64,000 bases of DNA, taken from NCBI RefSeq assembly GCF_025370935.1, contig NC_133481.1:14794328-14858327 (forward strand), in the 5' to 3' direction. Source of the stretch: Choristoneura fumiferana (lineage: Eukaryota; Arthropoda; Insecta; Lepidoptera; Tortricidae). The notes beneath the pieces were generated by a model, which saw only the letters and a list, made by a program, of their open reading frames with translations, was not told the origin of the DNA and searched no databases. This document shows positions 1 through 11,590 of this stretch, piece by piece (position 1 is the stretch's first letter; the number at the start of each line of letters is the position of its first letter). Made by a program: the position numbers and the translations under genes.

Positions 1-174
1 AGTACGAATGTTTGTTCTCGGGTCTTGGATGTTTAATATAAATTTAAGTATGCATTTATCTATATAAGTATGTTTATCCGTTGCCTAGTATCCATAGTAC
101 AAGCTTTGCTTAGTTTGGGACTAGGTCAATCAGTGTCAAGTGTCCCATGATATTTATTTTATTTATTTATTATT
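1..174 (+). mobile_element. tRNA-derived SINE, 3' part
   Basis: Matches the body of the full copy at 16804-17030: 'TTTGTTCTCGGGTCTTGGAT', 'GTTTATCCGTTGCCTAGT', 'TTTGGGACTAGGTCAAT', then an ATTTATTT tail. The tRNA-like head lies outside the window or is lost. Confidence 0.75.
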
Positions 175-233
175 ATACTCATACCCGTACATTTTAATTA
201 AGATATCAGAAAAATACTAAAACTTTTTCGCAG

Positions 234-3200
234 GTATGCCGGGACATGGGCTCCCTCTCAGACTCCTGTTCGATGCTGGTCTTTAAATACTACGAGAACA
301 TTCTCGCAGCCGTCAAAAAGGACCTGACGCCGGACAGTATGTGCCACCTCAGCGGGCAGTGCGACTTCCGGTTCCATACTCACGACCAATACACCTTCCC
401 CGTCGCCAAGGAACTGAGTAATGTCGAGTGAGTATTTGTCGAGTTAGTCTATTTAAAAAAAACCGGGCAAGTGCGAGTCGGACTCGCGCACCAAGGGTTC
501 CGTACACATTTATAGGTAGTAAGTAAACGGGAGTCGTGTCTTGAAGATATTTATAGCTTTTTCCGAGTGATTTAAAACATCCAGTGTATGCATCTTAAGC
601 AAAATGTACCTACCCAGTGTGGGGTGAGGTTATATTGGTCATTGATATTTACAGACAGACATAAAAAATAAAGATTTTCAGTCTTTTCTAGTTGGTTGTG
701 TTATAATAGCTACCTTCATACCAAATTTTAAGATTCTAAGTTCACGGAAAGTACCCTGTAGGTTATGATTCCCTTCCGAGTTTCGAAAATTTGCGGAAAT
801 TTGCAGCATAAACGGGTGCATCTTTTGATTGTGTTTTCACAGCTCCAAGGAACAGTAGACTTCAGTATTTGATATAAATTTCAGCTTGATACCTCCACGC
901 GTTCCCGAGAAGAAGGGTCTTGACAGACAGACAGACAGACAGACGGACAAACGGACAACAAGTGATCCTATAAGGGTTCTGTTTTTCCTTTTGAGGTACG
1001 GAACCCTAAAAACGCCTAACTAGTGACTAGTATTGGCGGCGCGACAGCCGTTTTGTAATACATTGCGTGTATTACCAAGTGAAAACTGTGCGCTAAGTGA
1101 CTCGAGCCTGCACTGCCGAACAGGGAATTCGCCGCGGTTTCGCTATCGGTTTTATACTCCAGTGGAAGCTGGTGTGCTACCTTTGTTAGAGCTTAACTAT
1201 GTAGTAGTATACTCACGTCATTTAATGTGCGTTTTATTTTATTCCTCTAGGGACGTGCCTTGCGAATTCTGCGAGAAACTGGTCATCCATTTGCGTGACG
1301 TGCTGATTGCCAACACCACAGAAATTGAATTCAACAAGATCCTTACTGGTATGTCGTTTTATTTCACATTGTTATAATAACAATTGCATCTATCTAGCTC
1401 TATACCTTGACAAGCTTGTGCGTGACATTCGGTAAAATTCTGTCGTAGTCAGCGTTTGCCGTACTTATCAAAAAATCTTGATGTGCAGAGGCTCCCTGCG
1501 ATGGGGGTCCACCGGGTGCCACATACGAACTTGTCAAGGTATAACTTGTCCGATCAAAAAATATTCAAATTTTAGGATAGACTATTACTTGTTCTTTAGG
1601 GTTGTTCCAAATGATAGATGTCTCGCAACTTGGCTCCATTTATTACTGATGGATACAGCTTAGGTCAGTATGCAGTCGCGGGCGAGAGACTAGAGAGAGA
1701 GAGAGAGAGATATTTATTTACACATATTCGGTACACAGAAAAAACACGTTAGGAAGAAATAATAATTTAAAAAAAACATCGAAAAAATTGGGGCCCACTC
1801 AGTATAATGTTGCGGCAAGCTATTTTTCAGTGGGACCCATTAAAAGAAAACACAAAATAAAAACATAATATACACACTAAAGCTACAAACTGTATAGCGA
1901 GCGCGTGTTAACCATATCGCAAGCTAAGCTATCCTGTGTCGCTACAAACCTAACACTAACCAGATATAAGGTAAAAAACTTAAGAAGATGACCTGTTGTG
2001 TGTAGTAGTAACGTGTCCGTATAGATAAGTCGACGTTCCATATTCGACAAATGGCATAAGTCCCATATCAATTCTGTGCACTACTACATACTCGTACAAC
2101 AAGTCATCTTGTTAAGTTTTTTAATACTTCCCTTCTCCCACAGGCCTCTGCAAGCAAACCGGCGAATTCAAAGCCGAATGTCTTTCCCTGGTCGACCAGT
2201 ACGCGGACCAAGTCTACAACTTCCTGGTGTCCGGGCTGAAAGCTTACGAGATCTGTTCCCTGATCGGCATCTGCGGGAAGAATGTTGACGTGCCTATTGC
2301 GCCGCTGCTGCCTAAAGAGCTGGCTGTCAAGGCTGTGACGCTGTCTTCGTCCAGGCTGATTGGAACTGATGAAGCTAACAGCTATGCTACTGAGAAGGTA
2401 TTTAGGAGTATATTGTAAAATAGGAGATAAACAAGAGAGTATGCTCTATTCAAAGTTAGTAAGAGGTAGCTTTACTTATGTCGCGCCCAGCCCTTGAAAA
2501 CAGCCGCACCGCAGTCCAAACATGTCAAATAAACCATTTACAACATCGGCGCCATCTCTCATCTCTGTTAAGCACCTCATCTTATGAGATACAGCCGTGT
2601 AGTGTGAAGACGGCACTTGGCTGAAAAGTGCTCGCATAATATTGGAAAATTAGTATGTATGCCAAAGCTAGGCCTTGTCTAAAATTTAAATAGTGAAGCA
2701 AACATTACGAAATGATGAGGGGCCGGGTTTGATTCTCGGACCCAGCTTATTTTTCTGGTTTGTTCTGTGTCCTAGTTCCGTAATTTGCATAGAATATGGT
2801 TACATAATATGAATATTGCACAATTTGATGTCCAGATTTATTTATCTCTATACTAGATGTTGCCCGAGACATCGTCTTCGAAAAATTTATAATATTACTA
2901 AGATTATTTCTCAAGCACCACGGTAGAATCCACAAAATCCATTCTCTGATCAGGAGTTGCTAGTTATGTGCATGCAAATGATGCCACCAAACTACCTTCT
3001 CTAAACTTCTATCCGACACCTTCCCCAGACACACCACGTCCCGATCGGCGACAAGCAAACCAACATCCGCACGCTGCCCGAGGCTGCGCCCGCGCTGCCT
3101 ATCGAACGCATGTTCGTGCAGGTCCCGCAAGGCAAGGCCGCTTGCTCCTTCTGCCAATACTTCCTGCACTACCTGCAGGTCGAGCTCAGCGATACTAACA

Positions 3201-6200
3201 ATGAGGTAACACTGTTCATATTTTTTCATAAGAAGTGCATAAAAGCATAAGCTCTTAAAACGTGTTGTTAGCGTCCCATATGCGCTGCGTGATTGTGTTG
3301 TTTATTTGATCATCACTATACCATTATGATTTTGTTTACATTAATATTTTTTATTGCTGGGTGAGATGGAAATGGATGGTTCGGAACTTCTTTTTCTCTT
3401 GTAAATTTACACGAACTTTGAAGTTTGAATCCATGCCACGTCCACGGACAGAGTACTTTTTCACACTTTTTTTGCTTTACTTATAATGCCACGTCAACAA
3501 TTAATAATTGACAAAGGCAATTTTGATTTTGATTCTGATTTATGATCTATACAGACGTTGTGCATTTTTTTTTCTTTTTTGTGTCGTTAAGGTATATTTT
3601 TATGTTGTAAATTACTATGTTTGTGTATTGTGATAAATTTTTTTAGTTATAGAGTTCATTGTTGGCGTTTACTTTGAACTGATCAAAATGGTTACAAGGG
3701 AAGAACAGCGTCGGCCGCAGGGTTGACATCATGCTGAGTTGGGACCATTTCATGACAAAATTTGTCTCGATTTCCTTGTTTCTTTTTCTCTGCTTTGTAA
3801 ATGTTTTTCTTTCTTACGGATAGGTTTTTTATTTCGGATATCCGATAGTTTCTATTACGGATACCTACGGAGCTCCATAAAATCCCTGCCTTTTTGTGTC
3901 CGTCGACCACGGCCGCATCGTTACAAAAGCGTAGGCGTTGAAAAAGTCTAAAGTCACAATTGTTTCCAGGACGCGATCAAGTCAGCGGTGGAGAAGGCGT
4001 GCGACAAGCTGCCGCAGTCGATCAACGGCGAGTGCCGGCAGTTCGTCACCGAGTACGGGCCCGCCGTCATCGCTCTGCTCGTGCAGGAAATAGACCCCGC
4101 CAGCGTGAGTACTGCCGCCGCCCTAAAGCTGGGGGGCTACTATGAAATTCGAAAATCGAAGTTCTTATTGTACCGTCCCTCTCACTCTCTTATTAAAGCG
4201 GGACGGCAAGATACGAAGTTCGAATTTTGCACTTCGTAGTATAGGGCATGTCCTTCCATATCCTTCGCTTCCCTTCGTTTGGGGTATCGATGATAGATAT
4301 ATAGATTTATTCATCTATCTTGGCGTTTACTTTTTTTATTAGAGTTCCGTTGGAATGATTATTTAATGATGTCAACCTTGCTACTCATCAGGTGTGCCCA
4401 GCGCTGGGCCTGTGCCCGCAGACAGCGGAAGTGAAGCGCGGCCCGATCAGCGTGGGCGCATCCAACTGCCCACTCTGCTTGTTCGCCATCGAACAACTTG
4501 AAACCGTCATTAAGAACAATCGTAGCGAGGTAACCACCATTTACTCTCTTTAAAATAAGATATTCGTAGGGTCATTATTATTTATTTATTATAGTGTTTT
4601 TAGGGTTCTGTAGAGGATGTTTCGCGTGTCTGACTGTCCGTCTATAACAGCCAATTTTCTCGGAAACGACTAAACTGATTGAGTTGTAAATTGGTACACG
4701 TGGCAGTGACCTAAAGACGAATACAATTAATTCGTCGTATATATATATATATATTTAAAAATAATTAATGAGGGTAAATAAGAAAATTTAAAAAATGCTA
4801 ACTGTATCTATCAGGTGGGTCTGATTGGGATAGATAATAATAATAAATGGTGTTAAAAAATACTTGAAGTTTGTATCGTATTCGAAAACTTATCATCTTT
4901 TGCTATTCTTTTTCTCCGAAATTACTAGGCCTAATTTATAAAAAAATAGCTCTATTCTAGGAAAGTATGGATCCCCGTCTGGTGTTTTTTAAACAACTCA
5001 AAGGACAGAAATCGCGATAAAATCCTGTATAGAAAGTGGAAACCTCAGCTATGCCGTTCATTATTTTTAATTCAACCCTAAAATAATTAAACGTAAGCCA
5101 ATAAAAACTCCGAACTTGCCCTCAGACCGCCATCCAAGCCGCTCTCGACGGCCTCTGCAACCACCTATCAGCCAAACTCCGCACGCAATGCGTCGATTTC
5201 GTCGACAAGTACAGCAAGCAACTAGTCGAAATGCTCGTCGCTAACTTGGACGCTCAAGAGATCTGCGTTTACCTCAAACTGTGCACGAACGATGTTCAAG
5301 ACCCATTGAAGCTTGCCTCGCCGGCGATCGACAAATGGTTCGAAAAACCCCAACTTATGGCCGATAGGAACAATGTAAAGAAAGCTAAGAAGCCGCCGAT
5401 GGACATCGCTGATATTGGTAAGATACGTAAGTGGAATTGACAGTTCATTATGTCTTCTGTTCTTCCTAATATCGACTGCCGCAACGTACATTCGTAAGCT
5501 AATTAAATGTATAAAACTTTAAATTGGCCTTATTGGTTTACGTTACCACAGTCAACATTTTTTTTTAGGGTAAGTATAGTCGCGGGGCCAATGACACTGT
5601 CCTTGCTTTTGTTTACTAGTTATTAGTTTTTAACCGACTTCAAAAAAGGAGGAGGTTCTATGTTCCAATGTTTGTATTTTTTTTATGTACACCGATTACT
5701 CAGTCAATTGTGGACCGATTTTCAAAATTATTTTTTTATTCGAAAGAGTACTCTTCTGAGGTGGTCCCTTTATCACCAAGTCAAGATCTGATGATGGGAT
5801 CAAAATATTTTTCTAGGTACCTACTAGCTCGAAGTCGGTGACTCAGCAGTAGTCAGCACGACCCAGCAGGAGGGATTGAATAGTATGTAGGTGAGGTAGA
5901 CGACTATTGTTCCACTCCTGCTGGCTAGTAGGTACCTAGAAAAATATTTCAAGGATTTTGTAGTCGGTTCCATTTTTTGTTTTTTTTTGGTCGGTATTAC
6001 TTTTTTTTGTTTTTTTTTTTTGCTTTAAAGTTGGGGGCGTGCAGTGATGATGTTTAAATATGTTCTTTAACAGAGACTAACGAGATCCCAGATAACACGG
6101 TGAACGGTCGCCGCGTCAAGCAGCCGCAGCGAGCCAACACCGTTTGCGTCATGTGCGAATTCGTCATGAAAGAGATAGACGACGAAATCAAGGACAAACA

Positions 6201-9200
6201 CAACGAGGTGCGTGCGATATAGAGTACATATGTAGTGAATAACTTTTTGGTATCGTATTTTGTCGGAAAAGTTCGTATTTATCTTGCTTTCTTAACACGC
6301 TTACTGAAGTTTACTGAAGCGGCCTAGGACGCTAAATAAATGAATAAATAAAGCCATTATATTACGGTCCATCAATTACGTCACACCAATTTTGAATTCA
6401 ATTCAAAAGTGTTTGTGAAGTTCCCAACGGGCCTTTCTCTTAAAAGTTGTACCCCTAACTTTTTTCTGGGATTTTGAAATTTTTATGTTACATCTACTCA
6501 GAATCACGAGTAGGTACTATCGATTTTAATAGGTGAAAAAGTGTCCCAAAATTTTGTATTCCATTCCGTTACTTTTCCCATATACACTTATAATGAGAGT
6601 AACGGAACGGAAGTACAAAAAATATATGCAAATTTTGGGACACTTTTTTTCACCTATTAAAATCGATAGCACTAGTGATTCTGAGTAGATGTAACATAAA
6701 AATTTTAAAATCCCAGAAAAAAGTTAGGGGTACAACAAGTTCCCACGCGGGCCCAGTGCGGATTGGGATATATGTGCGATATATATCAAATGATTTTTTA
6801 TGATATATATCAATACAAAAATGGTTTAAAAAATTGATATTATTAAGTATTTTTTGGCTAGTTTTTGGCCTTTGTTACTGCATTTCTAAATGTGGATGAC
6901 GTTGTAGTAGTTAAAAGATTAATAGTAAGTTCTACAACACTTCTGCCGGCGTTAATGTCGTCAGTCGTGACAGAAAAAATTCGTTACGAAAGAGTAAGTT
7001 TTTGTTGTGTTTATTCTATTATTTTTTACAAAGAAAGTAATTGACAAAGTGCAGAAACGATTTTACTTAATTTATTTTACAAATAATAAAATGGATATAT
7101 ATCCTACTTTTGATATATCGGATATATATCATAAATATCGGATATTTTCGAACCCTGAATAATAGTCTTTAGAGTTCATGTTCCGATATTTTTGATCACC
7201 TTGGTCGCTCCGAAATATCGGCGACTATAACGGCGAATACAATATATGATGGCGACAGTACACTCAGAGAAACGCCTACTAGGGTGGAACCTTTGTGCTA
7301 CTGATGTTATATTGACATTCCATACATCTGCCAGAGAAATCATAGCCAAATTAATTATGATAAGGTCCTACCCTGGTACGTGATCCAGTTTGCTCCACTG
7401 GACGCGTTTGTATTCAAGCCGTCCATATTTTTACTCACAAACGCACTATTCCCAGGACGAGATCAAGAAAGTAGTCCACGGCGTGTGCAAGCGCATGCCC
7501 AAGTCAGTGCGCGCCGATTGCGACCAATTCGTGGAGAAGTACGCTGACCTCGTGATCAGCCTGCTCGCCCAGGAGTTGGAGCCGGAAGAAGTCTGCAAGG
7601 AGCTCAAACTGTGCCCACAGGCCAAGCTTACCGCCTTCAGAGGTGAGTTTCATACACGTCTCACTGCTAGACGCAGGACTCTCAAAATTTAAGGACGTGT
7701 AGTTCCCTACGCGGAATCAGTGCGGATTGGAAACTCACAGCCTGGGATCCCGGGATAACCTTCCGGGATCTAACTCACGACTCTCTGCTTGAGACGTATG
7801 GGCATAGGCCAAGCCAATGGTCTACCGCAGCTCTTAAAGGTACTTAAGTTTAGTTCTCTCATTAGTATGCTCGCCCAAGAGTTGGAGCCGGAAGAAGTCT
7901 GCAAGGAGCGCAAACTGTGCCAACAGGCCAAGCTTGCTGCCTTCAGAGGTGAGTCATACACGACACACTGCTGGGCACAAGACTCTCAAAATGATAGGAC
8001 GTTAGCTGTAGTTCCGCCCATTGCAGATTGGAAACTCATAGCCCGGGCTTGCGGGCTCGTACTCACGATCCGACCCTTCCCTCATTTCCTCATAATCGCC
8101 CTTCATACAGGATTTTTAAATCACTCATAATTTTTATCAGAATGTTTCAGCACATGGGTTATGTTCGTTTGATTGAACATCCATGTGAAGGTTATAATCA
8201 ATGTTTTATTCATCGCGTGATGCGGTACTTTGAACATCAATTTATGTGTTATCCCTTCGACAGAGGACATCCTGAACTGCGCCGTGTGCGAAACCGTGGT
8301 GATGGCCGTGAAGAAAGTGCTCAGCAACGATAAGGTCGACCACGACATCGTGCACGTCATCGAGAAGTCGTGCGGACTGCTGCCTGCCAAGTACTCGCAG
8401 AGGGTAAGTGGCTCCCATCTTCATCAAATTTTACGACAATGTAATCTAATATAGCGATATTACGGCGGTAGTCAATAAGCGATGTCACTATGACAGGTCA
8501 AAAGTGCCACGAAAATTCCGTTCTCTTAATCATCATCATATCAGCCGCTTTTATTTACAATCCGTTCATGATGTTTAGTGTGCTATAGCCAAAATTCTTA
8601 TTTAAAACCAACTTCAATTTATTAAAAATGCTTTTTCCTTTTACGCTCAAGTTTAATTTGGAAATATCTCGATAAATTTTATGAACGATTTTTAAACTAC
8701 CGCTGATGGACAGGCTTGAACCCTGTAGGTTTTTAATAGAATTAATTATACATTAGGTAGAAACCAGCTAGAGTGCACTCTGTTTTTGAACTCGATACCT
8801 ACTCTTTTGCTAATGTCAATCATCCGTGCCCGAAAGTCCCGGGGTATGTACATTAATCTGGTAGTGACATTCTGGTGGTCTAGCCAGGATCGTCTCCGTA
8901 GGACGGAATGCTTCAGCGGTTCATGGCATTGAGTTGAAATTTGGTACGAAAGTGTAATTTAGATGACAATGCAAGTACAGTCAACAAAATTTACAGTTAG
9001 CATAAAAAATTTGTATTAAATTTTTGCTGACATTAACATTGACATTGTGTGACATTGCAGTGTCACACTTTGATGGAGATCTACGGCGACAGCGTGATCC
9101 ACCTGGTAGAAGAATATGGGACTAAGGCCGTCTGCCAGAAGATCGGCCTGTGCTCCTACGCAAACGCCGCGTTAGTGCACATGCACACACGTAAGCATTG

Positions 9201-9697
9201 AGGTATGTAATGATAAATTTTAAAAAGAACACTATGCTTTAAGTATGTTCGCAGACAGTTTATACAATCGGGGACTCTTAACTCATTCATTATTCTCATT
9301 GCAAATGCGGTCCTGTAATTATACTTACCGATGATAATAAAACGATAATGGAAATAACTAATATTATTTTGAGATTTCACTTAGATCCCGTGGGAATATG
9401 AATAAGAAAAAGTAACCTATGTGTTATTTCAGACGTCTAGCTATCTACATACAAAATTGCATACAGTTTCTAGACGATTTAGCGTGAATAAACACGCATG
9501 ATAACGCGTGGTATGGATTTTTTTGTCTATCCATTACACTTATTTATTTATTTATTCATTTATTCATAATAAAGACTTACCGTGCTTTATTGCCATTAAT
9601 AGTATCTGAATACCGCATCTAATAAGAGTATTTTTTATTCATTGCAGTAACGGCAGTAGCTACGAGGCGTGCACTACAGCAATCTCTTTATAATTAA
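234..9697 (+). CDS. Prosaposin / saposin-related protein (5'-partial)
   Basis: Precursor of lysosomal saposins, small proteins that present sphingolipids to lysosomal hydrolases. Exons inferred from splice sites and unbroken phase: 234-427, 1251-1348, 2144-2397, 3029-3205, 3970-4104, 4392-4529, 5126-5417, 6074-6207, 7456-7642, 8264-8403, 9061-9190, 9648-9697; about 642 visible residues. The first visible exon is saposin A-like (begins VCRDMGSLSD). Five saposin B domains follow, each with the C-x2-C ... C ... C ... C ... C pattern (CEFC, CSFC, CPLC, CVMC and CAVC openings) and each interrupted by an intron near its middle. N-glycosylation sequons are visible (NTT in domain 1, NRS in domain 3). 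Signal peptide and earlier domains lie left of the window. The last exon is uncertain: the 9061 exon can also read through the donor to a TGA at 9199-9201. Family assignment is firm; exact orthology is not. Confidence 0.92.
461..1012 (+). mobile_element. Non-autonomous lepidopteran repeat (GGGCAAGTGCGAGTCGGAC type)
   Basis: Begins with 'CCGGGCAAGTGCGAGTCGG', ends 'GTACGGAACCCTAAAAA', with GGGTTCCGTAC and its inverse near the two ends and a (CAGA)n tract at about 925-948. Lies in the first visible saposin intron. I know the sequence as widespread in Lepidoptera; its class is unclear to me. Confidence 0.65.
1400..1543. mobile_element. Small inverted-repeat element
   Basis: Ends TATACCTTGACAAG and CTTGTCAAGGTATA are inverse. 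Its inner 'GAGGCTCCCTGCGATGGG' recurs in opposite orientation at about 14225-14310. Confidence 0.55.
1691..1711. repeat. (GA)n microsatellite
   Basis: Short run of GA dinucleotides within a saposin intron. Confidence 0.8.
4137..4244. mobile_element. Palindromic MITE, CTACTACGAA family, copy 1
   Basis: Imperfect hairpin: left CTACTATGAAATTCG, right inverse of CACTTCGTAGTATAG, with 'GTACCGTCCCTCTCACTCTC' inside. Other copies at 14075-14207, 30868-30995 and 49650-49790. Confidence 0.7.
4598..4755. mobile_element. Repeat fragment with (TA)n run
   Basis: 'TTTAGGGTTCTGTAGAGG' and 'CTGACTGTCCGTCTATAAC' resemble the GGGTTCCGTA repeats elsewhere in the window; a (TA)n tract follows at about 4738-4754. 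Confidence 0.4.
5631..6010. mobile_element. ACCGACTTCAAAAAAGG element, copy 1
   Basis: Starts 'TAACCGACTTCAAAAAAGGA', ends near GTAGTCGGTTCCATTTTTTG. Inside, CTAGGTACCTACTAGC and GCTAGTAGGTACCTAG bound an inner hairpin (about 5815-5942). Lies in a saposin intron. Larger relatives at 18335-18884 and 33740-34370. Confidence 0.65.
6446..6736. mobile_element. Near-perfect palindromic MITE (291 bp)
   Basis: The first 30 bases (from GTTGTACCCCTAACTTTT) are the exact inverse of the last 30, and pairing continues inward through GTTACATCTACTCAGAATCA and AAAATCGATAG to a short AT-rich loop. Transcribed within a saposin intron, it would fold into a long hairpin. Confidence 0.75.
6770..7160. repeat. GATATATATC-rich segment
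   Basis: Several copies of the 10-base palindrome GATATATATC or near forms cluster at both ends (about 6775-6815 and 7090-7140), suggesting a decayed element with AT-rich inverted ends. Confidence 0.35.
7270..7395. mobile_element. Short dispersed repeat, copy A
   Basis: Shares 'CTTTGTGCTACTGATGT', 'CATATTG/TATATTG', CATTCCATAC and CACCCTGG-type ends with 25365-25485; ends look inverse (AGGGTGGAACC / GGTCCTACCCT). Ends about 60 bases before saposin exon 9. Confidence 0.55.
7866..8085 (+). pseudogene. Partial duplicate of saposin exon 9 and its intron start
   Basis: Bases 7866-7948 repeat the 3' half of the exon at 7456-7642 (shared LAQELEPEEVCKE, then RKLCQQAKL where the parent has LKLCPQAKL), with the same GTGAGT donor and about 130 bases of matching intron behind it. 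The first half of the saposin fold is missing. Using the AG at 7864-7865 would give an 83-base exon that shifts the reading frame, so this is most likely a relic of a local tandem duplication of roughly 300 bases, not a working exon. Confidence 0.75.
8700..9045 (-). mobile_element. Dispersed repeat, copy in saposin intron
   Basis: Read on the minus strand it matches 24390-24700: 'TGACTGTACTTGCATTG', 'ACCAAATTTCAA', then an 'ATCCTGGC ... ACCACCAGA' block. Ends roughly 15-60 bases before the acceptor of the exon at 9061. Confidence 0.5.
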
Positions 9698-10145
9698 GCC
9701 ATGATTTTTTTTACCAAAATGTTTTTATATTAGTGTAATTTAAAACACAAGCTACTGAGACCTTTACGAGGGAGGAATAGGCCAAAGTAAAAGCTTTCCT
9801 ATTTAATTTAGCGCTTGTTATATTTTTCTATAAAAGGTGTACTTATGAGTGATGCAATGGTCACAGTAGCTTTGTTTTAACCCAATGAGAAAAGTTATGC
9901 ACTATCATGCTAACCTTTTATTAAGAAATGTTAACGCTTTAAAATAACAGTGTATGTCGTGTTTATTTCATTAGTAAGGGTATTTAGTTATTTTTTTAAC
10001 GTACATCGAGACTTAATCGTGTAGAATCTAAAGGGTGTTTATGTTCACATCATATTTTTCGCAAACAGTAATTAGGTTCACTTTAGCCTGTGATAAGTGA
10101 TTTATAACATGTTTCTACGAATAAAGTTGGGAAAATAATTAAATT
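9698..10145 (+). terminator. Saposin 3' UTR and poly(A) signal
   Basis: AT-rich sequence after the saposin stop codon. A canonical AATAAA at 10120-10125 is followed about 15 bases later by an A/T run, consistent with the cleavage site. No coding potential seen. Confidence 0.6.
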
Positions 10146-10766
10146 GTTTTATTTTTCGACTATATTATTCGGCTCCGGCATCGTTCCGTTAAGCCCTTAA
10201 ATCGCTCGACGCTCGTTTCCAGTGTCCAATCTAGTCACGTGACATATAGCGATAAAGCTGAAAATGTTGAGCTTTATCGTTGGATAAAAACACCTCTTCA
10301 ATTTCGTCAAAAACACTTATTTTTTTTTATTCACTCCAATTTCTTTTATTTGCTCCACTGCCACGACTGCTACTAAATGAGATTAAGAAATCGGCTTCCA
10401 AGGCCAAGATCAATCCTGCAAGAAGCCATCTTGTCGCTGCTGTTCGACGCGGCGACTTGACGCTACTTTTGAGTCGCGGGAAATTCAAAATCTCCTTCAA
10501 ATGGGGTCACGTGACGTGACCAGATTTATCGCTGCAATCGAGCGACGAGCAACTGCATGTGGGGCACATTTACGCTCAATTATCGCAGTCGCCTCTTTTA
10601 CTGTTAGGAGTACGAAATCTGTTGACACCCATGCTTGTCACCGGCAAGATTTTGCATTGAACGTGTTCAGTTCATTTTTAGGAATAATTTGGTCGGATTT
10701 CGCGAATAACTGCTAAAGTTTAAAACAACACATTTATATTGGAAACCGAAATGTACAGGGAGTCTC

Positions 10767-11330
10767 GGATCATGTGGCTTTAAATCCAAGATACGATTCT
10801 ACTTGCATAACTGAGGTACTTTTGTTTTGCAACTTTTTAAAAACATGATCACTGTTAATTTTTTTATACACATAAAATGTAATTTCAATGTATACCTACG
10901 ATACAATATAAAATTGACAGCACATTGCTAACTGTTTACCTAAGAGATGTCAAATAAATGTCAAAAATTATTTAAAGGCCCCCGTACCAAGAGACAGCGA
11001 TAATACCGCCATGCCCAATACACTGATTTAACGATTAAACTATGAGGATCAATAAATTATCTAAAATTCAAGTAATTTGACTATGTCGGTGACCCTTGTT
11101 CTTCTACGTATCTCCTCATTTCTGATTCGATCCCGTAGAGAAATCCCAAAGCCACTTCCAACCGAGGCAACTGGAGGTCGGTCTATGGGGGAGGCCTATG
11201 TCCAACAAGTGGACATCTGATGATGATGAATTAGAAAATTGTACAAAACAAAAGTATGTATGTAGCTTAGTTATGCGAGTAGAATCGACCCTTGAATTTA
11301 CAGCTCATTAGAGCCACCCTCGATTCCGAG
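10767..11330. mobile_element. Decayed inverted-repeat element between convergent genes
   Basis: Left end 'CGATTCTACTTGCATAACT' with 'ACTTTTGTTTTG' is inverse to the right end 'TAGTTATGCGAGTAGAATCG'; outer blocks CTCGGA and TCCGAG also pair. An RTE-like LINE tail sits inside (about 11100-11230). Confidence 0.5.
11100..11232 (+). mobile_element. LINE 3' end (RTE-like)
   Basis: 'GAGGCCTATGTCCAACAAG', 'TGGACATC' and a TGATGATGATGA tail are the typical end of lepidopteran RTE-type LINEs. No reverse-transcriptase coding sequence remains. Confidence 0.55.
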
Positions 11331-11590
11331 TAGGGGGGATGAAGGGGGGTGGCGGCGCGGTGGAGAGCGTCGCATCACAAGCATGCGAACAGCGAGTGGT
11401 CCGCGCGTGGCAACCTCGCGAATGAGGCGATCCGGTGACGCTACGATGTAGTGAGTGCATGCCCATACAAATCCATAATTATGAAGAATACTAACCGCTC
11501 GAGGCGAGGCGGTGCTGATCGGGTGCCGGGTGGCTGTAATGAGCTGTAACCTTAAAGCCTCATGGTCAAAGGCACACTGTATATGACACG

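Noticed and set aside
10190..10550. Possible inverted element with GTCACGTGAC motifs
   Set aside because: CACGTG-containing blocks and ATCGCTCGACG / CGAGCGACGAG are loosely inverse, but boundaries are unclear and I could not define an element.
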